Shown: piece by piece, positions 1 through 8,239 of the stretch
How positions within the stretch are numbered: the first letter of the stretch is position 1
Layout of the letters: every line of letters starts with the position of its first letter
Source: Ruminococcus sp.
GTDB lineage: Bacteria > Bacillota > Clostridia > Oscillospirales > Ruminococcaceae
DNA length: 44,806 nucleotides
NCBI GenBank assembly: GCA_017516465.1
Contig: JAFXCR010000005.1
Coordinates: forward strand, 1 to 44,806
Reading direction: 5' to 3'
Program-made: the position numbers and the translations under genes
Notes under the pieces: generated by a model
Databases searched by the model: none
Seen by the model: the letters and a program-made list of their open reading frames with translations, nothing else
Told to the model about the DNA's origin: nothing

Positions 1-261
1 GAGCCTATGAATCCGCAGACTCCATACGGTTGGTTCAGAGAGTTCTGCAAGCACAACGGATTCAGATTCTGTGATATTCATTCACTGCGACATCTCCATG
101 CAAGCTTGTTGATTAACGCAGGCATAGATGTAGTTGCGGTATCGGGAGATATGGGACACAGCGTAGTCGGAACAACGCTGAATTTATACAGCCATATGTT
201 TCAGGAAGCAAGAGTCCGCAACTGCGATGCAATTACCGAAGCACTCAACTTCGGAACATGA
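1..261 (+). CDS. Tyrosine recombinase/integrase, C-terminal fragment
   Basis: The reading frame is open at the window edge, so this is only the last ~86 residues of a phage-type tyrosine recombinase, which cuts and rejoins DNA through a tyrosine nucleophile. Visible catalytic elements are the box II motif HSLRHLHAS (His and Arg), the GH of MGHS, and the tyrosine of LYSHMF. The N-terminal arm-binding and core-binding domains and the first catalytic Arg lie outside the window. The stop codon is followed by an 8-bp hairpin. The gene ends 138 bp from the 3' end of tRNA-Glu on the opposite strand, typical of an integrative element inserted at a tRNA, with the element body to the left. Family assignment is secure; the element type is unknown. 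Confidence 0.85.
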   Translation, partial: EPMNPQTPYGWFREFCKHNGFRFCDIHSLRHLHASLLINAGIDVVAVSGDMGHSVVGTTLNLYSHMFQEARVRNCDAITEALNFGT

Positions 262-266
262 AAACA

Positions 267-288
267 GCCACAGCATAACAGCTGTGGC
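267..288 (+). terminator. Hairpin after the integrase gene
   Basis: GCCACAGC and GCTGTGGC form a perfect 8-bp stem with a 6-nt loop, starting 6 bp after the integrase stop. No strong T-run follows on the plus strand, so this is a weak or factor-assisted terminator candidate. Confidence 0.4.
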
Positions 289-313
289 GTACATAAAATC
301 GTAAATTCAAAAT

Positions 314-333
314 AAGTGGCTGACAAGTGGCTG
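314..333 (+). repeat. Tandem direct repeat AAGTGGCTG x2
   Basis: AAGTGGCTG occurs at 314-322 and again at 325-333, an 11-bp period (one DNA turn), between the integrase stop and the tRNA-Glu 3' end. Phased short direct repeats near an attachment site are typical of integrase arm-type or excisionase binding sites. That role is inferred from position only. Confidence 0.35.
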
Positions 334-344
334 GCGGTATTTTC

Positions 345-390
345 GGACAAAAACAAAACCCACAAACGCCGATAAATAGGCGTTTGTGGG
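345..390 (-). terminator. Rho-independent terminator of the tRNA operon
   Basis: A perfect 12-bp stem (CCCACAAACGCC at 359-370 with GGCGTTTGTGGG at 379-390, 8-nt loop) is followed on the minus strand by a T-rich tract of the form TTTTGTTTTT. It lies 10 bp beyond the tRNA-Glu 3' end. Confidence 0.85.
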
Positions 391-399
391 AATGTGATG

Positions 400-474
400 T
401 GGTGACCCGTACGGGAATTGAACCCATGATTCCGCCGTGAAAGGGCGATGTCTTAACCTCTTGACCAACGGGCC
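400..474 (-). tRNA. tRNA-Glu (anticodon TTC)
   Basis: Read on the minus strand, the sequence folds as a cloverleaf. The acceptor strands are GGCCCGT and ACGGGTC, the anticodon loop is CTTTCAC with anticodon TTC, the T-loop contains GGTTCAATTCC, and an encoded CCA is at 400-402. It follows tRNA-Met after 4 bp and shares its promoter. Its 3' end faces the integrase fragment, making it the likely integration target. Confidence 0.95.
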
Positions 475-478
475 TTTT

Positions 479-555
479 TGGTAGCGGCAGTAGGATTTGA
501 ACCAACGACCAATCGGGTATGAACCGAGTACTCTAGCCAGCTGAGCTATGCCGCC
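479..555 (-). tRNA. tRNA-Met (anticodon CAT), elongator type
   Basis: Minus-strand cloverleaf, 77 nt including an encoded CCA (479-481). The acceptor stem is GGCGGCA with TGCCGCT, and the anticodon loop TTCATAC gives CAT. The paired first acceptor base (G-U) argues for elongator rather than initiator tRNA-Met. A CAT anticodon modified to read Ile AUA cannot be fully excluded. First gene of the two-tRNA operon. Confidence 0.9.
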
Positions 556-574
556 ATTCCTTTAGTGCTTAATT

Positions 575-603
575 ATTATACAACGAAAATGAGAAAAAGT
601 CAA
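575..603 (-). promoter_or_regulatory. SigA-type promoter of the tRNA-Met/tRNA-Glu operon
   Basis: On the minus strand TTGACT and TATAAT are separated by exactly 17 bp, and the -10 box ends about 20 bp before the mature 5' end of tRNA-Met. The rest of the 556-698 gap is AT-rich with no other recognisable feature. Confidence 0.85.
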
Positions 604-689
604 TAGAAAACAGCGATAAAATTTATTTTTTGTATATATCAACAAACAAACGAATGATTTTATCTTGTTAATAGGTCTATATTTACAAT

Positions 690-725
690 TCCACACAAAA
701 AAGAACGGTATAAAACCGTTCTTTT
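690..725 (-). terminator. Terminator downstream of yabR
   Basis: The stem AAAAGAACGGT (699-709) with ACCGTTCTTTT (715-725) is followed on the minus strand by a T-run (TTTTTTGTGTGG). It begins directly after the yabR stop and closes the yabP-yabQ-divIC-yabR transcript. Confidence 0.85.
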
Positions 726-727
726 GA

Positions 728-1186
728 TTATTTTCTTCGGGTTCCGTTTTTTCTGTCAGTACTTCTTTTGAGATCACACTGACGTTCCTCGCTTGTCTGT
801 TTGAAGCGGGACATCATATCCTCAAAGGACATTTCAGAGAGTGGCTGCTGTTTTTTAGGTTCCCAGACGTTAGCCCTGTTTCGGTTCTGACCGCCGTCAC
901 CAGATTTTTTCTGATGCTGTCTTGGTGCCGCAGGAGCAGCCTGATCGGCTTCAATGGCTTTTTTTATGGAAAGACTCACCTTTCCAGCCTCATTCACGCC
1001 GATCACCTTAACCTTGACCTCCTGATTTTCCGTCAGATGATCTCTTATTTCGTTAACGAATGTGTTAGCGATTTCAGAGATGTGAACCATACCTGTTCCG
1101 CCGCCGTCGATATCGACAAAAGCACCATACTGAGTTATGCCCTTCACCTTACCGTTGTAGATTTTACCAATTTCCAGCTGCTGCAT
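728..1186 (-). CDS. yabR: S1 RNA-binding domain protein, YabR family
   Basis: The protein has 152 residues. Residues 1-75 form a single S1/OB-fold RNA-binding domain (GKVKGITQYGAFVDI, TGMVHISEIA, VKVKVIGV), close to general stress protein 13/YabR, which associates with RNA or ribosomes. Residues 76-152 are a low-complexity basic tail rich in Q, R, K and N. The protein is cytoplasmic. It follows divIC, the order also seen in Bacillus yabP-yabQ-divIC-yabR, so the assignment rests on both domain and synteny. An AAGGAG lies 12 bp before the ATG, a slightly long spacing. Its exact role is unknown in the family. Confidence 0.85.
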   Translation of the reverse strand: MQQLEIGKIYNGKVKGITQYGAFVDIDGGGTGMVHISEIANTFVNEIRDHLTENQEVKVKVIGVNEAGKVSLSIKKAIEADQAAPAAPRQHQKKSGDGGQNRNRANVWEPKKQQPLSEMSFEDMMSRFKQTSEERQCDLKRSTDRKNGTRRK

Positions 1187-1209
1187 ATGTATATTTTACT
1201 CCTTTAATA

Positions 1210-1515
1210 TTAGTCCCTTGATGTATCGTAGAACCTACGCTCGTCCGGATAAGCATAGTCGCGTTCTTCCACAGCGATTCTTTCAATATAGACTGACAAA
1301 TCATCACTTTCAACGATCTGCTGAAGATCGGCGTTTTCGACCTCATATTCTTCAATTTTTGCTTTGATCGAATTAAGCTCTCTTTCTTTTCCGGCACATT
1401 CTTTTTCAGTTGAATAGATTATCATAACGCATCCAGCAACAATTGCCACAGCCAACACTCGGATAAGCACCTTATTGAACAGACCTTTTTTTTCTTGCTT
1501 TGACTTTTTCGGCAC
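1210..1515 (-). CDS. divIC: Septum formation initiator, DivIC/FtsB family
   Basis: The protein has 101 residues: a short basic cytoplasmic N-terminus, one membrane segment at about residues 15-35 (VLIRVLAVAIVAGCVMIIY), then an extracytoplasmic coiled coil (about 40-72) and the short C-terminal region typical of DivIC. In the family it joins FtsL and DivIB/FtsQ to activate septal peptidoglycan synthesis. The start is GTG, and the gene overlaps the 3' end of yabQ by 44 bp, so translation is probably coupled. Synteny with yabP-yabQ upstream and yabR downstream supports DivIC over another FtsL-like protein. Confidence 0.85.
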   Translation of the reverse strand: MPKKSKQEKKGLFNKVLIRVLAVAIVAGCVMIIYSTEKECAGKERELNSIKAKIEEYEVENADLQQIVESDDLSVYIERIAVEERDYAYPDERRFYDTSRD

Positions 1516-2038
1516 TTTCAGTCACATTCCTTTTCATTTTGGATTCCTTTTTATTATACAACAGATTCAGTCTTTTTAGCAATAGTATTCCTATTTTTTT
1601 AATAGTATTTACTATAAATTTGGAACATCCCACAAATTTGACCGTTGCTTTTTTACTTATAAATACATAAAAAGTCCGCATCGGTAAAGAAACTACCCAT
1701 ATCGTCTTTTTCACAAAATAGCAGAGCTTTTTCATGGCTGCAATAACCACACTGCCTACCGTTGCAAGATACAGAACAAAGCCTGCCGTATTTCCGATAA
1801 CGAAGTAAAAACGCAGTTCCCCGCGTGAAGCGGCTGAAACGAAGGCTGAAAGGACTATCCCATAGAAAACAAGAAATGCTGCGTCCTCAGCAAACACCAT
1901 CCAGTTTTTGTGCGGAAGAATTACCCTTGCCGTCCGAAACACATCGTATACAAATCCCAGCAGAAATCCCATAAGGCATGACAGTGCGAAAAGCACCAAT
2001 TCCTCGCGAACGGAGAAGAATGTTTCCGGAACATTCAT
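1472..2038 (-). CDS. yabQ: Spore cortex biosynthesis membrane protein YabQ
   Basis: The protein has 188 residues with about four hydrophobic segments in the first ~110 residues (LVLFALSCLMGFLLGFVYDV onward), matching YabQ. YabQ is a forespore outer-membrane protein needed for cortex formation in Bacillus. The C-terminal third is basic and soluble. The start ATG overlaps the yabP stop in an ATGA arrangement. Its presence implies that this lineage has, or had, sporulation capacity. Confidence 0.85.
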   Translation of the reverse strand: MNVPETFFSVREELVLFALSCLMGFLLGFVYDVFRTARVILPHKNWMVFAEDAAFLVFYGIVLSAFVSAASRGELRFYFVIGNTAGFVLYLATVGSVVIAAMKKLCYFVKKTIWVVSLPMRTFYVFISKKATVKFVGCSKFIVNTIKKIGILLLKRLNLLYNKKESKMKRNVTESAEKVKARKKRSVQ

Positions 2039-2313
2039 CGGAATAATCTCCCCAATGCCGAAAGAGGTCCCTTCCTGTCCCTGTCGCCGTAGACCATCGA
2101 CCAGATATCACCGGTTATGGTCATATTTCCCGTTTCAACGCTCATGGAATCTATATGAAGCTCACGTCCCTGAATCACCAGTTCCCCGAGTTCCGTATAG
2201 AGACTTATAGTTTTTTCGTCAAAGCTGTCAACGTCTGTCACACCCGAAATGCTCATGCTTCTGCGGTTTTCCAGTATAATATTGTGATTCTGCTTTACCG
2301 TCTTGTCCGACAT
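2035..2313 (-). CDS. yabP: Sporulation protein YabP
   Basis: The 92-residue protein matches the YabP/YqfC family: NHNIILENRRSMSISGV, DVDSFDEKTISLYTELGEL and the repetitive beta pattern of GRELHIDSMSVETGNMTITG. Family members are spore-coat or cortex-associated proteins made in the mother cell. A GGAGGT lies 8 bp before the ATG. The 78-bp gap to proS shows no convincing housekeeping promoter or terminator. A mother-cell sigma promoter may be present but could not be assigned. Confidence 0.85.
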   Translation of the reverse strand: MSDKTVKQNHNIILENRRSMSISGVTDVDSFDEKTISLYTELGELVIQGRELHIDSMSVETGNMTITGDIWSMVYGDRDRKGPLSALGRLFR

Positions 2314-2391
2314 ATCAATGTACCTCCGAAAAATTCTTTACGGCACATTATATTCATTTTGACGGCAGATTATGCTGATAATCGTATTATA

Positions 2392-3831
2392 TTAATAAGC
2401 CTTGCCCCAGTAAACCGTACACTTTGCAGGCTTTCCGCAGCATACGCAGTTGCCTGCCTTACGTTCCTGCATGAAGGGGATACAGCGTGAGCCAACGCCT
2501 GTCTTTTCCTTTACCTCATCCTCGCAGGCTTCATCTCCGCACCACATAGCCTTGATAAATCCGTCGCCGTTTTCTTCAAGAGCCTTGTTGATCTCATCGA
2601 TTGTCTCGCAGGAATATGTTCTGTTGTTCATATTCTCAAGTGCCTTGTTATACATTCCTTCACGAGCTTCATCAAGCTTTGCAGAAACTGTTTCTTCAAG
2701 CTTTTCAAGCGGAACAACAACCTTTTCGCCGTTCCAGCGTGAAGCGATTACGCACTGACCGTTCTCGATATCCTTAGGGCCGATTTCAACACGGACAGGA
2801 ACACCCTTCATCTCGTACTCTGAGAACTTCCATCCGGGAGAGTTGTCGCTATCGTCAAGTTTTACACGACAGCCTGTCTTTGAAAGACGTTCCTTAAGCT
2901 CTGCCGCCTTTTCAAGTACGCCTTCTCTGTGCTGTGCGATAGGGATGATAACTGCCTGAACAGGTGCAACTGCCGGCGGAAGAACAAGTCCTTCGTTGTC
3001 GCCGTGAGTCATGATAACTGCACCAATAAGACGTGTTGTTACTCCCCAGCTTGTCTGATGCGGGAAAACCCTCTTGTTTTCCTTGTCTGTATACTGAATC
3101 TCAAACGCCTTTGCAAAGCCATCACCGAAATAGTGTGAAGTTCCAGCCTGAAGAGCCTTTCCGTCGTGCATAAGAGCCTCGATAGCATATGTAGCTTCTG
3201 CTCCTGCAAACTTATCACTATCTGTCTTTTTACCCTTTACAACTGGCATAGCAAGTGCATTTTCGCAGAACTCAGCATATACGTTGAGCATACGCTCTGT
3301 TTCCTCAATTGCCTCCTCAGCGGTAGCATGGATAGTATGTCCTTCCTGCCAGAGGAATTCTCTTGAACGAAGAAAAGGACGTGTTGTCTTTTCCCAACGA
3401 ACAACGCTTACCCACTGGTTGTAGAGCTTAGGAAGATCTCTGTATGAATGGATGATATTTGCATAATGCTCACAGAAAAGCGTCTCTGATGTAGGACGTA
3501 CACAAAGCCTGTCCTCCAGTTTTTCGCTTCCGCCGTGAGTCACCCATGCAACCTCGGGAGCAAAGCCTTCTACATGATCCTTTTCCTTCTGGAGAAGGCT
3601 CTCAGGAATGAACATCGGCATACATACATTTTCGTGTCCTGTTGCCTTGAACATTCCGTCAAGAATACGCTGGATATTCTCCCAGATAGCGTAGCCATAA
3701 GGACGAATCACCATACAGCCCTTTACGCTTGTATATTCAACGAGTTCCGCCTTCTTGCAGATATCTGTATACCACTGTGCGAAATCCTCATCCATTGAGG
3801 TGATTTCTGTTACCTTTTTTTCCTTAGCCAT
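2392..3831 (-). CDS. proS: Prolyl-tRNA synthetase, archaeal/eukaryal type
   Basis: A 479-residue class II aminoacyl-tRNA synthetase that charges tRNA-Pro. The N-terminus ([23 protein letters not shown]), motif 2 ([24 protein letters not shown]) and motif 3 region ([16 protein letters not shown]) fit the short ProS type 3, which lacks the bacterial YbaK-like editing insertion. A zinc-like C-terminal domain has cysteines at CGDEAC and [10 protein letters not shown], and the protein ends in the conserved aromatic residue (GKAY). The GAGG ribosome site is well placed. It is 27 bp downstream of the fakA-like gene and probably co-transcribed; no T-box leader is seen. Confidence 0.95.
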   Translation of the reverse strand: MAKEKKVTEITSMDEDFAQWYTDICKKAELVEYTSVKGCMVIRPYGYAIWENIQRILDGMFKATGHENVCMPMFIPESLLQKEKDHVEGFAPEVAWVTHGGSEKLEDRLCVRPTSETLFCEHYANIIHSYRDLPKLYNQWVSVVRWEKTTRPFLRSREFLWQEGHTIHATAEEAIEETERMLNVYAEFCENALAMPVVKGKKTDSDKFAGAEATYAIEALMHDGKALQAGTSHYFGDGFAKAFEIQYTDKENKRVFPHQTSWGVTTRLIGAVIMTHGDNEGLVLPPAVAPVQAVIIPIAQHREGVLEKAAELKERLSKTGCRVKLDDSDNSPGWKFSEYEMKGVPVRVEIGPKDIENGQCVIASRWNGEKVVVPLEKLEETVSAKLDEAREGMYNKALENMNNRTYSCETIDEINKALEENGDGFIKAMWCGDEACEDEVKEKTGVGSRCIPFMQERKAGNCVCCGKPAKCTVYWGKAY

Positions 3832-3858
3832 TTTATTTTTACCTCGACTTTCTGATTA

Positions 3859-5517
3859 TCATTCAACTGAAATTATATAGTAATAAACAGGCTGTCCGCC
3901 ATCAACGAGCATCACATCAATCTTACTGCTGAGCTTGGACTGGAGTATTTCGAGAAGCTCCTCAGCGTTCTCGGCTGTAACATCAGCACCGTGAATCAGC
4001 GTAACATAGCTTGTATCGCCCTTTGCAAGCTTTTTTGTCAGCTTGATAACAGCCTTGTTGATATCCTTTTCCGTAAAGGAAAGCTTGCCGTTTTCAAGAG
4101 CAAGTATCTCACCCTCTTTTATCTGTTTTCCTTCAAACTCGGAATCTCTTGCGGCAAATGTGACCATTCCCGTTGAAACCTTCTCAAATGCCTTTGTCAT
4201 GTTGATTCTGTTATCTGAGAGACTGAGTGTTTCGTCGAATGCGAGCATTGCAGAAATACCCTGGGGAATAGTTCTTGTCTGGAGTACACAGACCTTTCTG
4301 TCTGCAAGTCTTACTGCCTGTTCTGCCGCCATGATAATATTTTTGTTGTTCGGAAGTACAAATACAGTCTTTGCAGGAGTCTGCATTATTGCTCTGAGAA
4401 TATCGTCTGTGGAAGGATTCATTGTTTGTCCGCCATGTACGATAGCGTCAGCACCAAGATCGGTGAACATTGCTTCAAGACCGTGACCTGCGGCAACAGC
4501 AACAAATCCGAAATCCTTTTCCTGTTCTGCCGGAGTAAAGCCTTCTTCTTCGGCTGTTTTAGCTTCCTTGACCTTATTCTGATGCTGGATACGCATATTC
4601 TCGATTTTTGGCTTGGGATCGTTGATGAACCAGCCGAATTCAAGTCCCTTCTGGAGAGCCTTTCCGGGATTGTCAGTATGAACGTGTACCTTGATTATCT
4701 CCTCATCGTCAACAACCACAACACAGTCACCAATTGTTTCCAGATATGCACGGAGCATAAATACATCAGGGCAGTCCTTTTTCTTTTCAAGCATGAATTC
4801 TGTACAGTATGTATAATTGATTTCTTCGTCATATTCACTTACTGCACTGCGGAAGGAATCAGCATCGCCAGAATTATCAGTACTGGTCTCAGACGGTTCT
4901 GCAATAGCTCCGCCCTCAAAAACAGCAGTCATGGCACGGAAAATTATAAGCAGTCCCATTCCACCGGCATCAACTACGCCGGCTTTTTTAAGCTGAGGAA
5001 GCATTTCTGTTGTCTTTGCAAGTGTGGCTTCTGCCTCATCGCAGACAGCGTTCCAGAAGATTTCTGTATCGTTTGTAGAGAGAGCTGTTTCCTTTGCCTT
5101 TTCTGCGGCTAATCTCACTACGGTGAGGATTGTTCCCTCAGTAGGCTTCATTACAGCCTTGTATGCAGCCTCAACTCCGAGTGAAAGGGCATTTGCGAAA
5201 TCCTCGCAGCCTGCCTCGGTACACTGAGCAAGTCCCTTTGAAAATCCTCTGAAAATCAGCGACAGAATTACGCCGGAATTTCCTCTTGCACCTCTCAGGA
5301 AAGCAGAAGCCGCAGCCTTTGCCACCTCAGAAACTGGTGCGTCATCGCCGATTCTTTTGAGTACAGCGATTGAATTTTCTATTGTCATGGACATATTTGT
5401 ACCAGTATCTCCATCCGGAACGGGATAAACATTGAGTTCATCCACCTCACGTTTTCTATTGCTGATAGTAATTGCCGCCGATATAATGGCGTCTCTTAGC
5501 ATGGAACCCTTAATCAA
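3859..5517 (-). CDS. fakA: DAK2-domain protein, YloV/FakA-like (fatty acid kinase ATP-binding subunit)
   Basis: The 552-residue protein has an N-terminal DAK2 kinase domain with the metal/ATP signature PVPDGDTGTN (about residues 32-41) and GARGNSGVILS, followed by the FakA-type middle and C-terminal domains. In the family it phosphorylates fatty acids bound by FakB (DegV) partners so that exogenous fatty acids enter phospholipids. No FakB gene lies in the window. A longer frame opens at a GTG at 5547, but GGAGG sits 7 bp before a TTG at 5517, which I take as the true start. It follows yloU, the conserved yloU-yloV pair. Function is by family, not proven here. Confidence 0.85.
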   Translation of the reverse strand: MIKGSMLRDAIISAAITISNRKREVDELNVYPVPDGDTGTNMSMTIENSIAVLKRIGDDAPVSEVAKAAASAFLRGARGNSGVILSLIFRGFSKGLAQCTEAGCEDFANALSLGVEAAYKAVMKPTEGTILTVVRLAAEKAKETALSTNDTEIFWNAVCDEAEATLAKTTEMLPQLKKAGVVDAGGMGLLIIFRAMTAVFEGGAIAEPSETSTDNSGDADSFRSAVSEYDEEINYTYCTEFMLEKKKDCPDVFMLRAYLETIGDCVVVVDDEEIIKVHVHTDNPGKALQKGLEFGWFINDPKPKIENMRIQHQNKVKEAKTAEEEGFTPAEQEKDFGFVAVAAGHGLEAMFTDLGADAIVHGGQTMNPSTDDILRAIMQTPAKTVFVLPNNKNIIMAAEQAVRLADRKVCVLQTRTIPQGISAMLAFDETLSLSDNRINMTKAFEKVSTGMVTFAARDSEFEGKQIKEGEILALENGKLSFTEKDINKAVIKLTKKLAKGDTSYVTLIHGADVTAENAEELLEILQSKLSSKIDVMLVDGGQPVYYYIISVE

Positions 5518-5591
5518 TTCCAATCCTCCATTCAGTTCATGCGGCACCGCACATCAGGCAGAAACCGCAATTTTATTAATAATCTTATTTC

Positions 5592-5951
5592 TTATACTGT
5601 CATATCGTCAACGTATACATTGACCTTCTGCACGGGTATTCCTGCTGTTTCCTCTACGGTAAATGAAACGTTATGAATAATACTGTTTACAGCAGCAGTA
5701 ATATTGGTGCCGTGGCTTACCTTTATGTGAAGATCTATAACAAGGCCTCCGTTCTTTCCAATGCGGACGGATACTCCGCTTTTGGATTTAAAAGCCTTTC
5801 CGAAGGTAAGTCCCGACATTGTACGTTGAAAGGTATTCACGCCGGAAAGTCCCGAAACGCCGAAGCAGTCCATGACCGTATGGCGAACGATCTCAGTAAT
5901 ATAGCCCTCAGATACGGTGATTTTTCCTATATGATTTTCAAATCCTACCAT
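5592..5951 (-). CDS. yloU: Asp23/Gls24 family protein, YloU-like
   Basis: The 119-residue soluble alkaline-shock (Asp23/Gls24) protein contains GKITVSEGYITEIVRHTVMD near the N-terminus, the central VRIGKNGGLVIDLHIKVSHG and the C-terminal VQKVNVYVDDM. The start is set by AAGGAG 7 bp before the ATG at 5951. Family members form a membrane-tethered scaffold in some Firmicutes and are commonly linked to fakA/yloV, as here. It has its own promoter upstream. Confidence 0.85.
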   Translation of the reverse strand: MVGFENHIGKITVSEGYITEIVRHTVMDCFGVSGLSGVNTFQRTMSGLTFGKAFKSKSGVSVRIGKNGGLVIDLHIKVSHGTNITAAVNSIIHNVSFTVEETAGIPVQKVNVYVDDMTV

Positions 5952-5982
5952 AAACTCACTCCTTCGTGATATAATCACTTAT

Positions 5983-6011
5983 ATTATAACATAATATCAG
6001 AAAAAAAACAA
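5983..6011 (-). promoter_or_regulatory. SigA-type promoter for yloU-fakA-proS
   Basis: On the minus strand TTGTTT and TATAAT are separated by 17 bp, with the -10 box about 30 bp upstream of the yloU start. Confidence 0.65.
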
Positions 6012-6057
6012 GCATTTCATGCAAATCAATTTGTATGTTTAAATAATTTTAATTGTA

Positions 6058-6123
6058 GGGGCGGATGACTACATCCGCCCGTTTTTGCAGACGTTGTGGA
6101 TGCCGTCCCTTACATTGTCTGCA
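6058..6123. repeat. Two adjacent intergenic hairpins
   Basis: Hairpin 1 is GGGCGGATG (6059-6067) with CATCCGCCC (6072-6080) around a 4-nt loop. Hairpin 2 is TGCAGACGTTGT (6086-6097) with ACATTGTCTGCA (6112-6123), 10 of 12 positions paired. They sit after the last gene of the polysaccharide operon and before the yloU promoter. Hairpin 1 resembles short GC-rich palindromes that I recall as dispersed in related genomes; it could also serve as terminator for the upstream operon. The rest of 5952-6143 shows only the yloU promoter. Confidence 0.55.
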
Positions 6124-6143
6124 TTTATTTTACACATATCATA

Positions 6144-7094
6144 TCATTTCTTTGCCGCATTACGACGGCTGTTATATATCTGTCCGACTGCAAATGCCGC
6201 CAGATCAGCGAAAACAGAAGCAAGACGCATTACAAGTACAAAGAGAACTATCCTCTCCTGATGTGCCGCTCCGCTTACAAATATCATTACGCCCTCACGG
6301 ATACCTATTCCTCCGGGTGCACCGGGAGTTACAAATCCGATTATCCATGCAAACATGAACGCTCCCGTCAGAACAGTAAGCTCACCGAAGTTCGATGTAT
6401 CCCCTACAATAAGAAGCAGACACATGAAATAACCTGCTGCCTGCACGCTGTTGCTTGCAAGGTAGTAGAAAATTCCAGCCACTGCACTTTTTCTGTTTCC
6501 CTTTTCAAAAGCCTTTGAATAGCGTGAAATATATTCCTTCAGCTTATCTCCGAACTTTATCCGTACAAATATAAATACCGCCGCTATAAGAAGTACTCCG
6601 GCAATGCCGACAATAATGAATTTCTCTCCGTATTTTTCAAGAAGTCCGGCAATGCTTCCTCTCAGAAGCACAATAGCGATGATTCCTGTCCAGAATACGC
6701 AGAACAGTATATCAAGAATGGTAGCACAGGCAACATCCACATGGCTGATATTCATGTCGATGGCAAGCTTGTTTCTTCCCACATACTGGAATACGTTTCC
6801 GGGAACATACTTGTAAATATTTGATTTCGTATATACCGGCATTGCTGCAGAAAACGGTATCTTCCTTGACGAAAGTGCTCTCGTGAAGCCAAGCCATGGA
6901 ATACATCCTATCACGATAAAAAATCCCTGAACTGCGATGCTGAGCAGAAGCGATATGATAATCTCAGCCGAAGCAAGATCCTTCGTATCTATGTCCATAT
7001 CAGCAAACTTTTTTACTACAAACAGGAGTGCCGCTATAACAAGAGCGTTTCCCAGAAGCCTGACGATTTTTTTTAGATTCAGCTTTTTTGTCAT
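6144..7094 (-). CDS. Lysylphosphatidylglycerol synthase-like / flippase-like TM domain protein
   Basis: The 316-residue integral membrane protein has about eight hydrophobic segments and the UPF0104/LPG-synthase-TM hallmarks: VYTKSNIYKYVPGNVFQYVGR in the first third and FVTPGAPGGIGIREG in the last third. Related proteins synthesise or translocate lipids, and free-standing versions often sit in polysaccharide clusters with undefined roles. The start ATG at 7094 overlaps the stop of the upstream glycosyltransferase as ATGA, so I prefer it to a longer frame starting at 7148. It is the last gene of the polysaccharide operon. A role in lipid-carrier or glycan translocation is inference. Confidence 0.75.
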   Translation of the reverse strand: MTKKLNLKKIVRLLGNALVIAALLFVVKKFADMDIDTKDLASAEIIISLLLSIAVQGFFIVIGCIPWLGFTRALSSRKIPFSAAMPVYTKSNIYKYVPGNVFQYVGRNKLAIDMNISHVDVACATILDILFCVFWTGIIAIVLLRGSIAGLLEKYGEKFIIVGIAGVLLIAAVFIFVRIKFGDKLKEYISRYSKAFEKGNRKSAVAGIFYYLASNSVQAAGYFMCLLLIVGDTSNFGELTVLTGAFMFAWIIGFVTPGAPGGIGIREGVMIFVSGAAHQERIVLFVLVMRLASVFADLAAFAVGQIYNSRRNAAKK

Positions 7095-8239
7095 TTCCTG
7101 TCCGCCTTTTCCGAAAGACGCTTCACGACCTCGTTCATTCTGTCCCATGAGTAGCGGTAAGCCTCAGCGTGTACATTATCGCTGAACTCAGCAGCCTTGT
7201 TTTCTCTGAAAAATTTCACAACAGCCTCGCCAAGGGCCTGCGGATTCTTCGGAGGAACAATATATCCCGTCTTTCCATCGAGCACAACCTCCGGAAGTCC
7301 GCCGACATCCGTAGCTATTACCGGCTTTTCAAAGCTGTATGCAATCTGTACTATTCCGCTCTGTGTTGCGGATTCATATGGAAGCACAACAAGATCGCAG
7401 GCGGCAAAATATTTCTCTATCTCCTTGTCGGGAATATAGCCGTCAACAACTGTTATTGAATCACCAACCCTGCTTTTCTCAATAAGGTTCATATAGTCTG
7501 CCTTATCGCTGCCGAACTCTCCTACAACCATGAGCTGAATGTCTTTGTCGGCAGCAATTATATCGGGCATTGCTTTTATGATGTGCTTCAAGCCCTTATA
7601 TTCCCTTACAAAGCCGAAAAACAGCATTATCTTTCTGTCCTCGGGGATTCCGAGAATTTTTCTTGCTTCTTCACGGCTCATGTCTTTTATCTTGAACATA
7701 TTGAATGTCGGAATAACTGTTGTTTCGTAATTAGGTCTGCTAAGAATGCTTTTAAGATCATCGGCATCCATTCTGGAATGCGTTATGAAGCCTGCTCCTC
7801 TTTTCAGAACTTGTTTTGTGAGGAATTTATCCAGCGGAAAACGCTCGTGGGGAAATACATTGTGACATACGAAAATTTTCGGAATCTTTCTCAGCATTGC
7901 CGAAAGAAGTATATAGCACGGCGAAAAGTAAGGGTGCCACCACTGTATAATCATGAAATCCGGCTTCATTTTCTTTATCTTCATCGCACTGCTGATGATA
8001 TTGAACGGGTTCGCAGTATTTATGAGAAACTGTGCATCGTCTATTTTCAGAACATCATTGGCGTAATCACGCTGCTCCTTTTTGAACAGGAGCTTAGGAT
8101 ACTGCATCTTATATGATACTGTTTTAACGTCAAAATCCTTTTTCAGATTCTTCACCATAGAGCCTGTATGATGGGAAATTCCGCCCTTATACGGATAAAC
8201 CGGTCCTATCATTACAAGTCTTTTCTTATTCTTTGCCAT
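7091..8239 (-). CDS. GT4-family glycosyltransferase
   Basis: The protein has about 382 residues and a GT-B fold. The N-terminal nucleotide-fold half begins LVMIGPVYPYKGGISHHTGS. The donor-binding half has FFGFVREYKGLKHIIKAMP, the retained Glu of VVLPYESATQSGIVQIAY and VIATDVGGLPEVV. It would transfer a sugar from an NDP-sugar to the growing polysaccharide at the cytoplasmic face. ATGs at 8239, 8248 and a GTG at 8260 are all possible starts; AGGA is spaced best for 8239 or 8248. It overlaps the GT2 gene upstream and the flippase-like gene downstream. Sugar specificity cannot be read from sequence. Confidence 0.85.
   Translation of the reverse strand: MAKNKKRLVMIGPVYPYKGGISHHTGSMVKNLKKDFDVKTVSYKMQYPKLLFKKEQRDYANDVLKIDDAQFLINTANPFNIISSAMKIKKMKPDFMIIQWWHPYFSPCYILLSAMLRKIPKIFVCHNVFPHERFPLDKFLTKQVLKRGAGFITHSRMDADDLKSILSRPNYETTVIPTFNMFKIKDMSREEARKILGIPEDRKIMLFFGFVREYKGLKHIIKAMPDIIAADKDIQLMVVGEFGSDKADYMNLIEKSRVGDSITVVDGYIPDKEIEKYFAACDLVVLPYESATQSGIVQIAYSFEKPVIATDVGGLPEVVLDGKTGYIVPPKNPQALGEAVVKFFRENKAAEFSDNVHAEAYRYSWDRMNEVVKRLSEKADRK

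Noticed and set aside
2314-2391. Sporulation sigma-E promoter before yabP
   Set aside because: CATAATCT in an AT-rich context is vaguely compatible, but the match is too loose to report as a feature.
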